Source of the DNA: Aspidiotus rigidus
Taxonomy: Eukaryota > Arthropoda > Insecta > Hemiptera > Diaspididae
Assembly (NCBI GenBank): GCA_035079385.1
Contig: JAVHKY010000001.1
Span: 13,788,501 to 13,852,500 of the forward strand
Length of the DNA: 64,000 bases
Direction: 5' to 3'
In this document: positions 47,501-60,321 of the stretch, in pieces
How the letters are laid out: every line of letters starts with the position of its first letter
Numbering within the stretch: position 1 is the first letter of the stretch
The notes under the pieces: generated by a model
What the model saw: the letters and a program-made list of their open reading frames with translations, nothing else
Database searches by the model: none
What the model was told of the DNA's origin: nothing
Program-made: the position numbers and the translations under genes

Positions 47501-50075
47501 TCGATCTTGTTCTCTGGAAGAGACGTTTGGTTGCGGTAAAATGATTTATATTTCGAGTTCTTCAGAGTGTGACTAATATTTTAACCGTGTTGTTTGAAAT
47601 CCCAATTCAAGTTCCAAAACTAAAGGGCGTTCCTTAATCCGTAAATAATTACTTACAATATTAATCAGAAATTTGAGAAATACAAAACCCTCTTATCTTC
47701 CTCTATTTGCGTCAGGACATAAAGGAGTCGCTCTCTAGCGGATTAGTAAAATGCAGCTTGGTTATTGGTTTAGGTGGACCATTGGGTGACGGTTCAAAAA
47801 ATTTCATCAAAAACATTTACAATTTGATTTATCTGAAAGGAAATTATAAATGCTGACACTTTTGTTCTCTTCAGTTTTTCGTAAAAATTGATATTGACAA
47901 AGGTCGAGTCGATTCTATGTACATGTTCTTATGTGAAAAATTCCTTGTTAACCCAATGGTACGCAACACTAGCGCGTCTACAGGAGCGTCCTGATGCGAA
48001 TTGTAAACAATTATTGAAGTTCATATATTGGCGTAAGAGTCAAAATTGTGTCGTTTGGTGTTTGATTCTTCCAAAATCTAAATTTCTTAAATAGTTTTTT
48101 TCTAGCCAGTAAGGCGTGGTTTCCATCTGGAGTAAAAGTCTTTATGACTAAGGGTCTACAAATATTGCATATGGTCATGGAAACAAAATTTTTAACCCTA
48201 CCCAATATTTCTGCTCTGTTCTTTTTTTTTTTTTTTTTTTTTTTTTGAATCAATTGTTGTCTATTGATTTGATAGTAGAGAGTAGATGGCTGCCTGGTAG
48301 GTACCATTTCAATTAAATGTCATCATTATCGTCTTGTTCTTAAAAAGACAGTTTCCGAGATATTTTTCACAGGACAAAATAATTGTAATTTTGTTCCCAA
48401 AATATCCCTTTTTGTAGATATAAGCGAAGATGTAGATAATCTCCTATTTAAAAAAGATTGAAGATAATTCATTTATACGGCTGACAAATTTAGACCGATA
48501 CATCGCTAATGAGAAAAAATTGCAAAATATCAATATTATTTATAATTTAGTTGTTGATGATCGGGAAAAATTGATTATTTTATTTAATTGAACATTTGAT
48601 TCAATCAAAAGGAGTTTTCAAAAATTTTAAATAACATGCTAAGGACCACGTTGTCATGAATAATACCGGCATTTCCTCCGGCAGCAAAACTACTGGTTGT
48701 GAGAAAAAACAAAAAATCCATCGTCTCCATAAGTGACCCACCCATCACTATTAACTAAATGTGAGAGAAGGCCCTTGTATACTACAGTTACTCCAATTGC
48801 AAAGGGGCTACAGCACAAGAGACATGAGCTGTCATTTGGACCGGATAGCGCTAGTATCTTGTACAATGGTACACGTCAATGAATAGAGCCCATTAATTTT
48901 GTTCAGTGCACGTTTCAGTCAGTTATTTGGACTGGCCTATTGTAGGCTGCGCCAGCATCGACAGAGAGGAAATTTTTCACTCTTTCAATTTGGTTCTCTG
49001 TGTTTTTCCTTCAAAATCGCTCTGTTTTGAGTTATTTGAAGAAAACTTGAAAATCCCCATGTACGTGTTACAGATATTACTCTGCAATATACTCCGCTTA
49101 TCAATTTTTGTGAATTGACACTGGCGCACCTACAATATGCCCAGTCCAAATTATGCAGGAGAATTTAGTTCACAGTTACTTGATATGGAACCAAACTACT
49201 GATAACAACCTATATCTTATTGCCAGACCAAATTAAATATTTCACTTTATTTTCAACAGTGACCTGATTCCAAGTGAAGGCAGTAAGCGTCCAAATCTAA
49301 ATCTGAAAATATGGCTCTTCCTGCATCTTGAGAAAGACACAAGTTTCTAGATTGATTTTTTGATGCTCAAGTTCTAATTTTTCTTGGAACTAGATCATTG
49401 CATTTGATTTTTGTCATTTGGATTCTGAGTGTTTAATTATTGTTTGTGCCGGCCATCCGCTAGGATTGTTAATTAAGCGCGTGGTTTGTTTACCCAAAAT
49501 GGTATTTTTGCCGAAATTGAAAACGGGAGCTAAACTACGGCGGTAAATGAGAGAGAAATGAAAAACTTGGAATAACTCTTGAATGAAGGAGAATTGAAGA
49601 TTTTGTCATCTCATATCAAATTTGTAGAATTTTTATTTGTGAACATCTTCTATGGGATGTCCGGAAGCCAAATCTGCTTCATTCAAGTGCTATTTTGATC
49701 TCTTCATCCCCCCCCCCTGTATACCGCCAAAGTTTAGCTTCCACTTTCAATTCCTCCCCGCTTGGTAAAAATGCAGCGCGACGCTAGCGCTGTCCTGCCC
49801 GAATAACCACAAAACCGATTGACCAAATCATTTTTTAGAATAACTGTCATACCAGTCGTGACCCCTTGACCACTTCAACCTTTTGGACCGGTAATGGTAA
49901 TCAACGACTGTTTCAAATAATATTGCTGTATGGCGTACGCTGTTTCAAATTATTTTGTTCAAAAATCTTACAGACTTGAGAAAACAGAAGACTTCATATA
50001 CCAGGCCACCTGAAGCGACTCTCACTGTCAAGTCTGATTTGACATTTGAGCGACACTTCCGGTGAACGGCCAGGA
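41511..50075. other. Upstream DNA of the CPAP1-like gene, no coding gene supported
   Basis: Must contain the untranslated first exon(s) and promoter of the CPAP1-like gene, which I could not locate. Apart from the 43.2-44.9 kb repeat, it holds a T25 run at about 48220-48246 and a diverged inverted repeat (about 49513-49549 with 49720-49762, core AGCTAAACT). Short ORFs have no coding support. Confidence 0.5.
43230..44920. repeat. Minisatellite locus 4, inverted, with a 400-bp tandem duplication
   Basis: Reverse-orientation units such as AAGTCCCCCTCCTATCA and TATAGCTCGGAGGTCG run through the region. A larger block is duplicated in tandem: copy A starts at about 44001 and copy B at about 44400, both with ATCATAYATAGYTCGGTGGT, ACTAGATATNCAATGTT and AAAGTTCGGGCC. 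Copy B carries about 20 extra bases. TGACGTCA palindromes lie at 43433-43440, 44255-44262, 44271-44278 and 44690-44697. Confidence 0.78.
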
Positions 50076-50140
50076 TAAGGCACTGCAGGTATACCGTATG
50101 CGCAACTTAGAACAAGTTTTGAGAAGCACCCTGTTTCATT

Positions 50141-50330
50141 AAGGCGCTAGAGGTATTCTCGTTTGATGTAAACAAACATGGCGCTCAATGTAGTAATCCG
50201 ACTCGGTGTAAAAATCAAGTGGTGTTGTGGAGTTGATTATCAGCACCACCACTTGATTTTTACACGGAGTCGGATTACTACATCCAGCGTCATGTTTGTT
50301 TACATTGAACGAGAATACCTCTGGGTCCTT
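50141..50330. repeat. Foldback with 84-bp arms
   Basis: Arms 50141-50224 and 50247-50330 are inverted copies matching at about 75 of 84 positions, with a 22-nt loop. They share ATGTAAACAAACATG and GTAGTAATCCGACTC. It lies inside the outer TA-flanked element and may be its core. The 72-codon ORF crossing it is an artefact. Confidence 0.78.
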
Positions 50331-50473
50331 ATTTTCATCACTGATAAGAAGTACCTAAATTGGAAGATTAGAAGTGGGATAATTTATTGCGATTGAACTT
50401 TAAATTCATTTTGTTCGAACAAAAAACTTTGAAAAAGCACAACACTTCTTATTTACTTCTCATCGAGTCATCA

Positions 50474-51049
50474 GTGCGGTGCGCTCAGGGATGGAAAGCC
50501 AATCGTCATTAGCTTAAACCTGGCTTTTAGCTTTAAGCTGTTTGTGGATAACGGCTTTAAATTGAAGCGATCATTTTGCGTCACGGATGAGCTTCTGACG
50601 TTTGGCTTTTGTCTGAAGTTGAGCCAATTCATTGGTCCTATTTGAGCCAATGTATTGGCTTAATTAGACCAATAGATTGGCTCAACTTCAGTCAATGAAA
50701 AACTTGCCACCTTTTCTTATCATTTCAAAATTTGATGTGGGTCCCGTGTGTGGGTTCATCATGATTTATCATTTATGATTTGGAAGCGAAGCGTTTGACA
50801 TTAATTTATTAAGATAAGATGGCCAGCTACCGGTTGCCGGCTGCCTCACAGCTTCCCATTTTCAACTTTTTTTCTTGTTGTGTGCAGGCTTAAGCGCTTT
50901 TATTGGCTTTTGACTGATATTTAGCTTTAAGCTAACAACAAAAAAAACGATTGACTGACTTTTGGCTTAACAAAAAAAGGCAAAACATTGACTTAAAACT
51001 GAACTTAAGCCATTAATGGCTTAAGCTTTCCATCCCTGGCGTGCGGTGC
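50474..51049. mobile_element. hAT-like MITE inserted in element 1
   Basis: The ends CAGGGATGGAAAGC (from 50486) and its inverse GCTTTCCATCCCTG (to 51038) delimit 553 bp. GTGCGGTGC stands at 50474-50482 and again at 51041-51049, close to both ends but a few bases off, so the duplication border is not exact. The interior is full of AAGCC / GGCTT words (GGCTTAAGC, TTTAGCTTTAAGC) and does not code. Confidence 0.72.
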
Positions 51050-51476
51050 ACTCCTCGGTTTCACTCTTTCTAAGTTGCGCCTACCTGCAGTGCCTTAGAC
51101 GGGAAAGGCAGGAATCCACAGGATCAACAAACTAAGGCACTATAATATGATAGGTATGCTGGACTGATAACACGGAGACGACATTCAGGTTATAAGGTAC
51201 AAACATGTTTCACGTAAAGTTGCGGAACTGACGAGTGTCGTCGGTACCCACCGGTTATACTCTGTTCACATTAAGGAAGGATAGAAATATGACCTTGAGA
51301 ACGGAACGGTAGATTAAAATTACCCGGAGCGTTCCGTTCTCGAGGTCATATTTCTATCCTTCCTTAACGTGAACGGAGTATACATTCGCTGTCGCGTGAC
51401 GTTACACGAGCCGTATTCCTACCTTATAGCCTAAAAGTCGTCTCCGTCTTATCAGTCTAGCAAGAGCATACCTATC

Positions 51477-52166
51477 GTACTATACAGGGATGCGCAGCTA
51501 AAGCCGTTATTGGCTTAAGTTTAAGCTTAAGTTCTTGTTATGATCTAAGAAAGCTAAAAGACAGTCAATGAATTTTGAGACATCAGCTTTTCAGCCAATA
51601 GCCAGTCATTAGAAAATATTGATTCGTTGCAGGTAAAATTAAGCTATTATAATTCGGACCTAGCAACGGAGTGGCTGACACCTCGCGGCAGTTCTTAGAA
51701 CTTAGGTTTCAACACACCACTACAAACATACATACGCACGATGCTGTTATCAAGGTTAGGATGAAATTCCCAATTTTGCATGAGAGTTCTGTATAATTGC
51801 TTCATAACTTTATTCAAATTCTTTCAATTCTTATGAAATATAACTCATTTGAAAGAAAATTTTCGACACCACAAACATATCCCTGAAGTTCTTCTCATAC
51901 GTACAATATTTTCCGAGAAAAAAGTATCGAACGTGTTTCTTCGTAGTATTTTTGATTTTCATCCTAACGTTGATAAGGCGCGACGCTAGCGCGCAACGGG
52001 TCTGCTAGGTCCGAATTAAGTTTAAAGCCATTATTTTGACCCATTTTGAAAAAGCTAAAATCCAGCTAATGAATTTATTGGGATTAGCTGTCAGCTAAAA
52101 GCTGAAGTTTAAGTCAATGCTGATTTGGCTGCGCATCCTTGGTATATGACTTTGCTTGGTACTATA
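51477..52166. mobile_element. hAT-like MITE with GTACTATA duplication, inside element 2
   Basis: The target duplication GTACTATA is exact at 51477-51484 and 52159-52166. The left end is CAGGGATGCGCAGC at 51485; its inverse with one mismatch, GCTGCGCATCCTTG, ends at 52141, leaving 17 bp before the right duplication, which I cannot explain. AAGCC / GGCTT-rich interior resembles the hAT-like insert of element 1. It is itself split by an inverted-repeat insert at 51651-52017. Confidence 0.78.
51651..52017. mobile_element. Third-level inverted-repeat insert
   Basis: AATTCGGACCTAGCA at 51651-51665 is perfectly inverted at 52003-52017. A second inverted pair (TTATCAAGGTTAGGATGAA near 51747 and its near-inverse at about 51960-51978) lies further in. 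It sits inside the hAT-like element. No target duplication could be defined and nothing is encoded. Confidence 0.65.
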
Positions 52167-52174
52167 GTGCCTTA

Positions 52175-55100
52175 GACTTCGACAAACGACGTCCAATCGT
52201 ACAGTGACGTCATCAAAGTACCTTAACAGTGGAATTTCTAAGAAATTTCGACTTGGAAAAGAGAGAAGAAAGCTGATCATTCTGTTGTTGATATTGATGA
52301 AAGAGAAATTTCATCTTCTACGTGTCGCTTCTCAGATTTCAGTGAAAGTTCCAAAATCGGTATCAATTGTTTGAAGTAAGATAAATTTTGATGCAGTTTT
52401 CAATACCTAGTTCCTCAGGTTTTCTTCGACGTATCTGGATCAGTAATTTATCGGTGCCGAAGACGATTAATTTCGTGATGAAATGACTTCAGTAAGTACG
52501 AAAATGAGTAATTAAACGGCGCATGTCCTCACTAGGATTTTAACGCAAACCTATCGAAAGTGATTCATAACTACAAATTGTTTTCGTTGAAGTGAATCCT
52601 ATCTTTGAGTAGAGTACAGTTGAGTGATATTATACATCCAACCTCGAAGAATCAGAGTGACAAAATCAAATCTAGATTACAGTTCTTACGTACCTAGAGA
52701 CAACGGAAACTTGAAGTTATAGATACTGGTAACTGGCTTAAAATCAGATATCGCTATTGATCCACGTTAACTAGACTACCTATATCTGCTACCGCAGACG
52801 CTTCGCCATTCTCTAAGCCTGTTAATATCGAAGTGCTCTTAGTGTGTATGGTTTTGAGTCAGCTTCTCAAATTTGAAGTCGGAAGCTTGTGAGACGAGGT
52901 TTTCACCCATTTGATTGTATCATCAAAGAATAAATCGGAAGGAGAAAACATGGGTATGGTGGTATGGGATGGCGGTACGTGCTGAAAATACTCGTGAAAC
53001 AATGTTAACAAGATCAGTTGTCTATCGCGTAAGCCTAGATAAATATTAATATTATTTATGTAAACGGTAGCCATTTTTATTGTTACTCGTATCATTATAA
53101 AGCGATTATTTTGTTGCGGTAAAAGTGAATTATAAGCTGAATGGTCGTCGAGTATTCCACCACGCAATAATGCACCCGCTACCGAGTATCCTTTACTTGA
53201 CGATAAAAGTCGATTGGGAGGCCCATAGGCTATTCTGGTATTTTGTATCGTGACCGTTGACCGTCCATGATCTGAACAACTACCTGCTGTTAAACCAGAT
53301 AAGTAATAAGAACTTCGTGTTCGTGAACTTCGGTAGCGAAAGCGCCGAGAATTTACGTTGAAAAAAGAAGGAAAGAAAAAAAAATTATCGACATTTGTAG
53401 TCTAGATGTACATCGTACTTACGTATCTATAGCTATAAAAACATGTAGACATAAACGACAGATAGCAAGCAAGACGTAGCCTATACCATTGATGAAAGTA
53501 CTCGTATGCAATTCAATGCTGTAGACCTAAAATGCGCTCGCGGAAAAACAGCGCGAAGGCGTAAACCGTGCCCGAAGGCACAAACCACTGCCGGCTTATT
53601 AAGACTGTATTAAATTGTCTCTGTACGAAGTTGAAGAAAGGTCAATTTAAAAAAAGAATTACACGCTTATGCTGACTAGCAAAAATTTGTGACGCGGTTC
53701 GGCGCCACGCCGTGAGAAAATTCTTAGACATGCCTGCCCACACTTTCTTCGTGTATGCGTATATGTATACAGCATCTTTTCTCATTTTTACCGGGTTACC
53801 GCGATATCGAGAATGTACGAGATTATTGGTGCGATTTAATAACGGTTTTATTTAAAAAATTACAATAATGTTTTGACACGCTTCGCAGATGCCGAGTTTT
53901 GCTCTTGACTCAATTCAATCTCGTCGTATTTATAGGTACCGATCAGGATATTGCGAATTAATCAAGATATACATTTCCGTTTACCGAAGAGTCTGAGAGA
54001 TTATGTGGTGCGGTATAGGTAGAGATTATTTCTTAACAATTCGTCCAAGTTTGCATGCGGCCTATATGTAATTAAATGTTATGGAAGAATGAAATGAAAG
54101 AAGTAACTTATACAGGTATTTAGTTCTATATTGACTGCGATACTTATAGGTACTGTTCGTCTATACGGTATTATCTAAACGATTTGTAAGAAGCAATAAT
54201 CGGCTGATCTACTGCGATGCTAGTATGAAAATATGAAAATCGTGCATTGTTGTTGAGAACAAATCGTTACAACGCGACTCTCACTGTGTAGGATGAAGAA
54301 TGTAATATTTTCATTTTATTAATAGGTCTACTTATTAAGATAACATTATAATCGATGCAATACCGTAGGCTACAAGGATTCATCTAAAAACAATACTGCG
54401 ATGCAGATTATGTTACAGAAGTCAACTACGCGCCTTCAGAAACAATACCAGATGTCTCTCGAAAAGTCGATGTACATATAGCGTTTCAGAAGAAGCGTGT
54501 TTTGGGGCATTGTTACACTTGCATAAGGTGCTAATTCCAAGGTTGAAATGCCAGTGGATGCCTTGGGTAAATATTGTGAAAATTGAAGATATTGCATACC
54601 TTCCATTGTGTTATAATGAAAAACTTTATGGTGGGCTGCAAGTGAACCTCTATTGAAGACTCGTCCTTCAAAAAAACAAATTGTTTTTTGAAAAACTATG
54701 TTTGATTTGTGGAATTGAAGTCGTCCTTCATCCTGTGAATCACTGAGCTATTGTATATAAATGCATCTTCCCTAATGCCTAACATTTTCCTAGTCCGACA
54801 GCAAAAGGCGTTCTTTCATCAACGAGAGTCTCATAGCCATGATAAAATTTTCAGGCTATTTCATCTTTTTCCCCCTCTAATTTACAGGGCCACGAGAAGA
54901 AAGTACGTTTCCCAGTTCGCGGCTGACCATTAGCTACATTTAATAGACAATTAGAAGTCAGCCTAAACGGATGTACGGTGTAGAATGTTACAATCCGTGT
55001 TAACATAGTACATATGTAGCAACGTGTTTGAAGTTGAATTCTGCCTTTAATCGTTCCGTTTTGCACCTATATAATGAAGTATCGTTGTACTGTTATTGAA

Positions 55101-56389
55101 TATATCATTATACGGTGCTCTGTGTGGATGCGATCACGTGCTGCCTGTCGCACGGAAAACTCGCGCGCGATGACAAAATTCACTCAACGATATAGCCTAT
55201 AACGCGTCAGACGCTTCCGAGTCGTGTTATGCTTAATTTTATCTCATTTGTCAAATTAAGTGGATATACTTTTTACGGCGAGCCTTGCCCTCGTCGCCGC
55301 CGCCACTGCTACAACCGTAATGTGTGAATCGTGCGACGTTTTAATCCGCGAATTAGACCGCTATTTAGCCCGCATTCGACATACCTCGCGTTAAATGCTG
55401 CTCTGGGAGTTCGAGGAAGGTTTCCTGGAATCGCGATAATACTTCATACGTATCGTTGAAACGCACGCATCGACAGTAGCCAGCTTAGCATTATTAGAAG
55501 CACGCTATCTAAGGATTCTGTAAGGCCTAAAGACCTCGTGCCACTTGAATAAAGAAAAGTTGAACCTTCTAGATACTTTTGTGAGTTTCGAAAAGGCGAC
55601 GTTAACGTGTTGGTGAACTCAATTTGTACGACTTAATTTGAGAATAAGCTCAATTTAAGAGTTGCACGAAGGGGAGGGAGGTATTATTGATAAGACAGAG
55701 AATGGATGTACTTCTTGTCCTTTTGAGTTCTTTCTCTGTAAGGGTTAAATTTAGAAGTTATGTTATGTGTCAGGCTTGTTTCAAGAACTTATTATCGTTG
55801 GAAAGAAGGAGAAAAATGAGTGAAAATTTGAGGATTTTATTCTCAGATGAAAGAGGAACTCCAAAATAATCGATTCCTTAATTTCAATAACCGGTTGTTC
55901 AACTTTGGTCATCTGACTTGGATGGTCACTTACTTTCCCATGGGTGAAATTTTAATTCACAACAAATTGGTCAATGACAAGTTAATCGCTCCAAGTCGGT
56001 CGATAAGGAAAGAGGAATCGCGTGACTGAAAATTCTTTTCGTCTTCAAATACAATGAAAGATTTGTGAGCGTAGAAAATGATTGTCAACGCACATAATAG
56101 TGACGTTACAATATAATAGTGATGAGTGAGCGCCAGATTTACCAAACACAAGTTAGCTGCTAACTTTGGGTTAGCGTAACCGTAACCACCCAAATTCGAG
56201 TGGTTGGGGTTATAAGAGAGGTTCAGTTAACCCGAGATTAGCAATGAACTCGCACTCCGCCTCTGAACCGACAAATGATAATTCGCCTCTTGACTAGAGG
56301 GGGTCGACCAGTGATGAGGGTGAGTGGCAGGTATGAGACCGTTCTGTAACTATGGAGCCTCGGTTCTTTTCCAGTTTGGAGCCCATATT
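52175..56389. other. No supportable gene
   Basis: AT-rich DNA without repeats of note. A TGACGTCA palindrome occurs at 52205-52212, outside the minisatellite family. Short ORFs (at most 102 codons) have no domain or splice support. Confidence 0.45.
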
Positions 56390-57050
56390 ATGCTGCTTTC
56401 CTGTCTGTTGAAGAGTTAGTCTCAATTTGTACTAGGTGTATGGGACAGTTGTTTTCTTCTAGTGCTACGATGACTGTCGCTTGACTGACATGATCGAAAG
56501 CACCTTTTATGTCGAACACCAAAAGTATTGTGATACCTCTTTGTTCGTCGTATTTATGTATTGTATATCGTTGTATTTATGTATTGTGTCGATGGCTACT
56601 CTAAACAGGCTTTCGGAAGCGGTACTGTTTTTTGCTGAAGATCTTCATAATGCGCCCATATATCCTGCGCTATGATAGTTGCAACTAGTTTGCCTATTGT
56701 GCATTGTACTCAACATGGTGAGCGGCCTATAACTACCAATTTCTGTGTTGTCTTTCCCAGCCTTCGACCATGACCACATTCACAGTCTTCCAGAGGGTGT
56801 GGAATACGCCCATTGGGAAGCTCGCATTATTTATATCTGTAAGAACGTGCTCATGCGTGCACTACTTTCAGATGTCCATATGTGGTTCTGTCTGGACCAC
56901 GTGCTAATATCTAATATTGTCTTGATCTCCTTGGGAGTAATAGGATCCCTAGAATATGTGGGGTCGCACTTGAGTCGGATTGTATCTTTTTGTCCAGATG
57001 GGAAAGTATTCTTCGGGTAAGTCGAGTTGTAATTTGGGCAATTGTACCAA
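56390..57050 (-). pseudogene. Decayed LINE reverse transcriptase, fragment C
   Basis: The minus strand at 56517-56487 encodes VFDIKGAFDHV, the reverse-transcriptase motif A with its catalytic aspartate, followed by SQATVIVALEE. Upstream in the other frames come PKEIKTILDIS, a WKTVNVVM-like segment and IGSYRPLTML, in the order expected for a non-LTR element. Several frameshifts and stops make it non-functional. The plus-strand ORFs at 56481 and 56745 are shadows of it. Confidence 0.72.
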
Positions 57051-57118
57051 TTTGTATCATTGTTTCATATTATTCATCTCTTGTTTTGAGGTATCAATAC
57101 GTGATCCATGCATCCCTA

Positions 57119-57248
<130 letters not shown>

Positions 57249-57249
57249 T

Positions 57250-59424
57250 ATTCAATTAAATAAAAGTCAGAAAATGTAAAATAAAAATAAGGAGTCAGAG
57301 TAAATTTAGAAAATACACAATGTAAAAGTTAAGTTAATTATATTATGTATGAGAACTAGAGGTCGAAACTAAATTTTACACGTCACGACCGGTTTCGATA
57401 CGGTGAACGTATCATCATCAGGTGTCCATAGCTGTTTCAAAGTCCACAACGACAGTGCTTGGACTTGGTGAAGGACAAATATCGACCACCCATGGGAACG
57501 AACTCCATTTTCTCTCATAATTTCCCTGTCTCGAATTACAACACTAACAATACATAAACGTACACAGCAATGCCAAGTCTCACCATTCACGATTGTCCGA
57601 GATATTCGTAAAATTTATAAATTATTAATGTTTAATGACGGCTTTCCACGACTACTTCTGATAAATTGCAACAAATTCATATTTCAATCACTAGAACATT
57701 GACCACTGGCCTACGAGTGTATCATTATAAGACTAATCTTTTTTTATATTTTACGACTAAATGAGTAATTCAGGGCAATTGAATCCTAACTTTCTTTGTT
57801 GTTATACTATCTATGTCGAAGCAAGTTCAGACATTTTTCATGCGCTGCGATCACTTACAGAGGACGGAAAACGTGCGTGCATATTAAACGTGTGCAAAAT
57901 ACATCATCAAATTAGCAGGTAAAAATAACACCGCGTGCAATTTAGATTACCTTTTTCAGGCGCAAAAGAGGTATGCGTGCAGTTAACTTTCTCCCGTATA
58001 GGGTACCCCCCTCGTGCTTTTAAAGCTCGAAAATTAACATTGTTTCAAGTTCTACTATACATAAAGCTTAAAAGTTGAAATTTTCCGGAGTCCCAAGATC
58101 AAAAAGATACTGAGAAGCGGAAATCTCCCCCCCCCCCAAAAAAAAAAAAAAACAAAAAATGAAACAGATTCTCTCTATGGAGCATAATTTGGATTTTTCC
58201 AATAAGTTCAATGGTCTTGAGTTCGATGAATTATCGTGGTTTGTGAGTTCTCTTTTCAGCGACGTGAGAAGGCAATCGTTCACTCATCACAGAGGCTGGT
58301 TAGAAGGAAAACTAATCTTCGTAAGAGTCGAAACTTAGACTGAGTGTAATTCTATCTAATATACTTCCGTTCTAATGAGGCGTCATTATCACCGAGATCG
58401 TGTGGCACACAAATAAAAACTTCCAAAACACTCGTACATCTTACATACGAGTGAAACTTTTGAAATATTACACAATTTAAAATCCCGTTTTCAAAATCGA
58501 ATCCATGAGAGATCTTTATTTCATTCTCGTCGTTCGTCGACCATAAAACAATATCGGTGTGCCCGGCAGCGACGTGCTTCTCCTACCTTACGCATTGTCA
58601 TTATAAGCTTTATGGTCTAACTGTGTCTATAAGTACACGCAAAATTGAATTTTTTACTATTCCTATTCCTACAAAACATACCAGCGTACGAAAACTATTT
58701 GCTTTCGACGTACACAGCCATGTACTTGTAACGAAAATTTTCAAACGCTGTAAAACGATTGTAACAAAACATCATCGGTATTTATTACGCCACTAAAATA
58801 AAATAAAAAAAAGAAAACCAACCTCCATCGAATATCTAAGTAGATATACTTTCTATCTCATAACCACAAAGTAGCTCTCGGGTAAACTCTGCAGAAAAAT
58901 TCTAAATTCTTTGTACTTTTCATTTGTGCGCGACTTGTAATCCTCGTTTCAGACACAGCACATTATGAGTATAATATAGTATTGGTGGAAGAATTAAATT
59001 CAGAAAATACAGAAGTCTGAAAAGGTTTATGTACATGTATACGAACAAGCGAGAAATATGCTCGAAAGATAATAATCGGCGATCAAACAAAAAAAAAAAG
59101 CCGTATTATTTCTTTCACACAAGGGAGCTATAGGAAACGCCGAAGAAAACAATAAGCCACAGTAGAACTATACAGTATAATATAATATGCTGTTAGTTAT
59201 GTATAGGTACTTCACGTTCGTGTAAATAGGAAATTGAATCGCTCGTATTTCGTATTCAAAGACGTGATTAACGTTTACATAGTCAGCGGATTAGTTTAAA
59301 CATGGATAAAGAAATGTGTAAACGCGGCGCGCCATCCTCGTGGTCGGCGGATGTATTGCAAATTTTATGAGAACTGATTGGAGTTCGACAATAAGTATGC
59401 ATTATTAATCGACCGTCCTATCCG
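57250..59424. other. No supportable gene
   Basis: Unique AT-rich DNA with C9/A15 homopolymers at about 58128-58152. No coding region found. Confidence 0.45.
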
Positions 59425-59877
59425 ATGACCAAAGTGACCCGCAGCGCGCATTATTACCAGAGACTCTTCAATTTTGATCGACGATCCAATTCCGTGCTGC
59501 AGAAGAATGCACGCTTCTCTTGTTCCGCAATGATGATCGCGCTCTCAGAACAATACGATATCGATGTTAGAGAGCTCGCGGAGGCGATCCGCACTACCGA
59601 AGATAAGCTTCTTCATCATCGTATACGCAGCTTCATTACCTACTGCTTTTCATTAATTCCTGTTCGCGGAAGGTTCATTTGTATTCATACCACTTACAGA
59701 CGTAAGAAGGTACTAAAGATTGCTGTCACGGGCGAGATAAACAGATACTGGTTACTCACTAATACGAGTAAGAAAAAAAGAGATCGAATTTTAGCCAAAA
59801 TCGTAGGAGAGAGTCTGAGCCTGATGAACTTCGTAAACTATAGGTTTGTGGTGGATTCTGAATTTATATCATCTTGA
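59425..59877 (+). CDS. Hypothetical single-exon protein, 150 aa
   Basis: ATG to TGA open frame with balanced, protein-like composition: a helical acidic segment (SEQYDIDVRELAEAIRTTED, about residues 42-61), a basic middle (YRRKKVLKIAVTG) and a mixed C-terminus (KIVGESLSLMNF, RFVVDSEF). I do not recognise a family. Length alone is not decisive, since a 148-codon ORF occurs by chance in a CPAP1 intron, but that one looks far less protein-like. It could also be a domesticated or decayed mobile-element gene, or an exon of something longer. No promoter or poly(A) site was assigned. Confidence 0.4.
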   Translation: MTKVTRSAHYYQRLFNFDRRSNSVLQKNARFSCSAMMIALSEQYDIDVRELAEAIRTTEDKLLHHRIRSFITYCFSLIPVRGRFICIHTTYRRKKVLKIAVTGEINRYWLLTNTSKKKRDRILAKIVGESLSLMNFVNYRFVVDSEFISS

Positions 59878-60321
59878 CTAAAATCGTCTCCAAATCGACG
59901 GAAAATTTATTCCTTTAGGGGTACTGGTCGAAATTGCGAGTAAAAAGCTGAATGAGTTTTACTTTCTGGTATAGTGGTATAAATTTCCCCACCTCTCAAT
60001 TGATCACGAGAGGGGAAGGGAGGGGTTAGATTTGTCCGAGCAAGGTGAAGAATTCAATGATAGTTCACTCGTAACATAATATTGTGGTAACCGCGCATAA
60101 TTGCCAGAAAACTATGAGGAGACTATATCCGCCTGTTTTGTGTGATGAGTAAAACAACGCTTTATTAGAAATAACTTAGTCCCGGAAGCCCCTCCCTCTC
60201 CGAGCCTATGCTTCTTTACACAAATGAAGCGTCAACTTTAGGAGCGGACACATAAAAAGTTCTGGTTGACAACATTCTAGCCTTACTTTTTTCACTCAAT
60301 GAATGAGGTGGACACGAATTT
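59878..60321. other. No supportable gene
   Basis: Spacer between the orphan ORF and the decayed tract; nothing identified. Confidence 0.4.

Larger units (their letters stand above)
50076..51097. mobile_element. TA-flanked inverted-repeat element 1 (outer element)
   Basis: The ends AGGCACTGCAGGT (from 50078) and ACCTGCAGTGCCT (to 51095) are inverted, each flanked by TA. A further inverted GCGCAACTTAGAA lies just inside each end. It carries a foldback at 50141-50330 and a hAT-like insert at 50486-51038. TA flanks fit Tc1/mariner-type integration. No transposase reading frame is present. Confidence 0.7.
51133..52174. mobile_element. TA-flanked foldback element 2, split by a hAT-like insert
   Basis: Starts with TA then AGGCACTATAATATGATAGG at 51135; its inverse ends at 52172, followed by TA. 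Long inner arms pair from about 51160-51312 to 51328-51480 (for example GGAAGGATAGAAATATGACC, GAGAACGGAACG). The right end is interrupted after GTACTATA by the element at 51485-52158; joined across the gap it is the inverse of the left end. Confidence 0.8.

Noticed and set aside
48220..48246. T25 run, also T20 at 12341
   Set aside because: Simple homopolymers; possible retroelement tails on the minus strand, but no element is attached.
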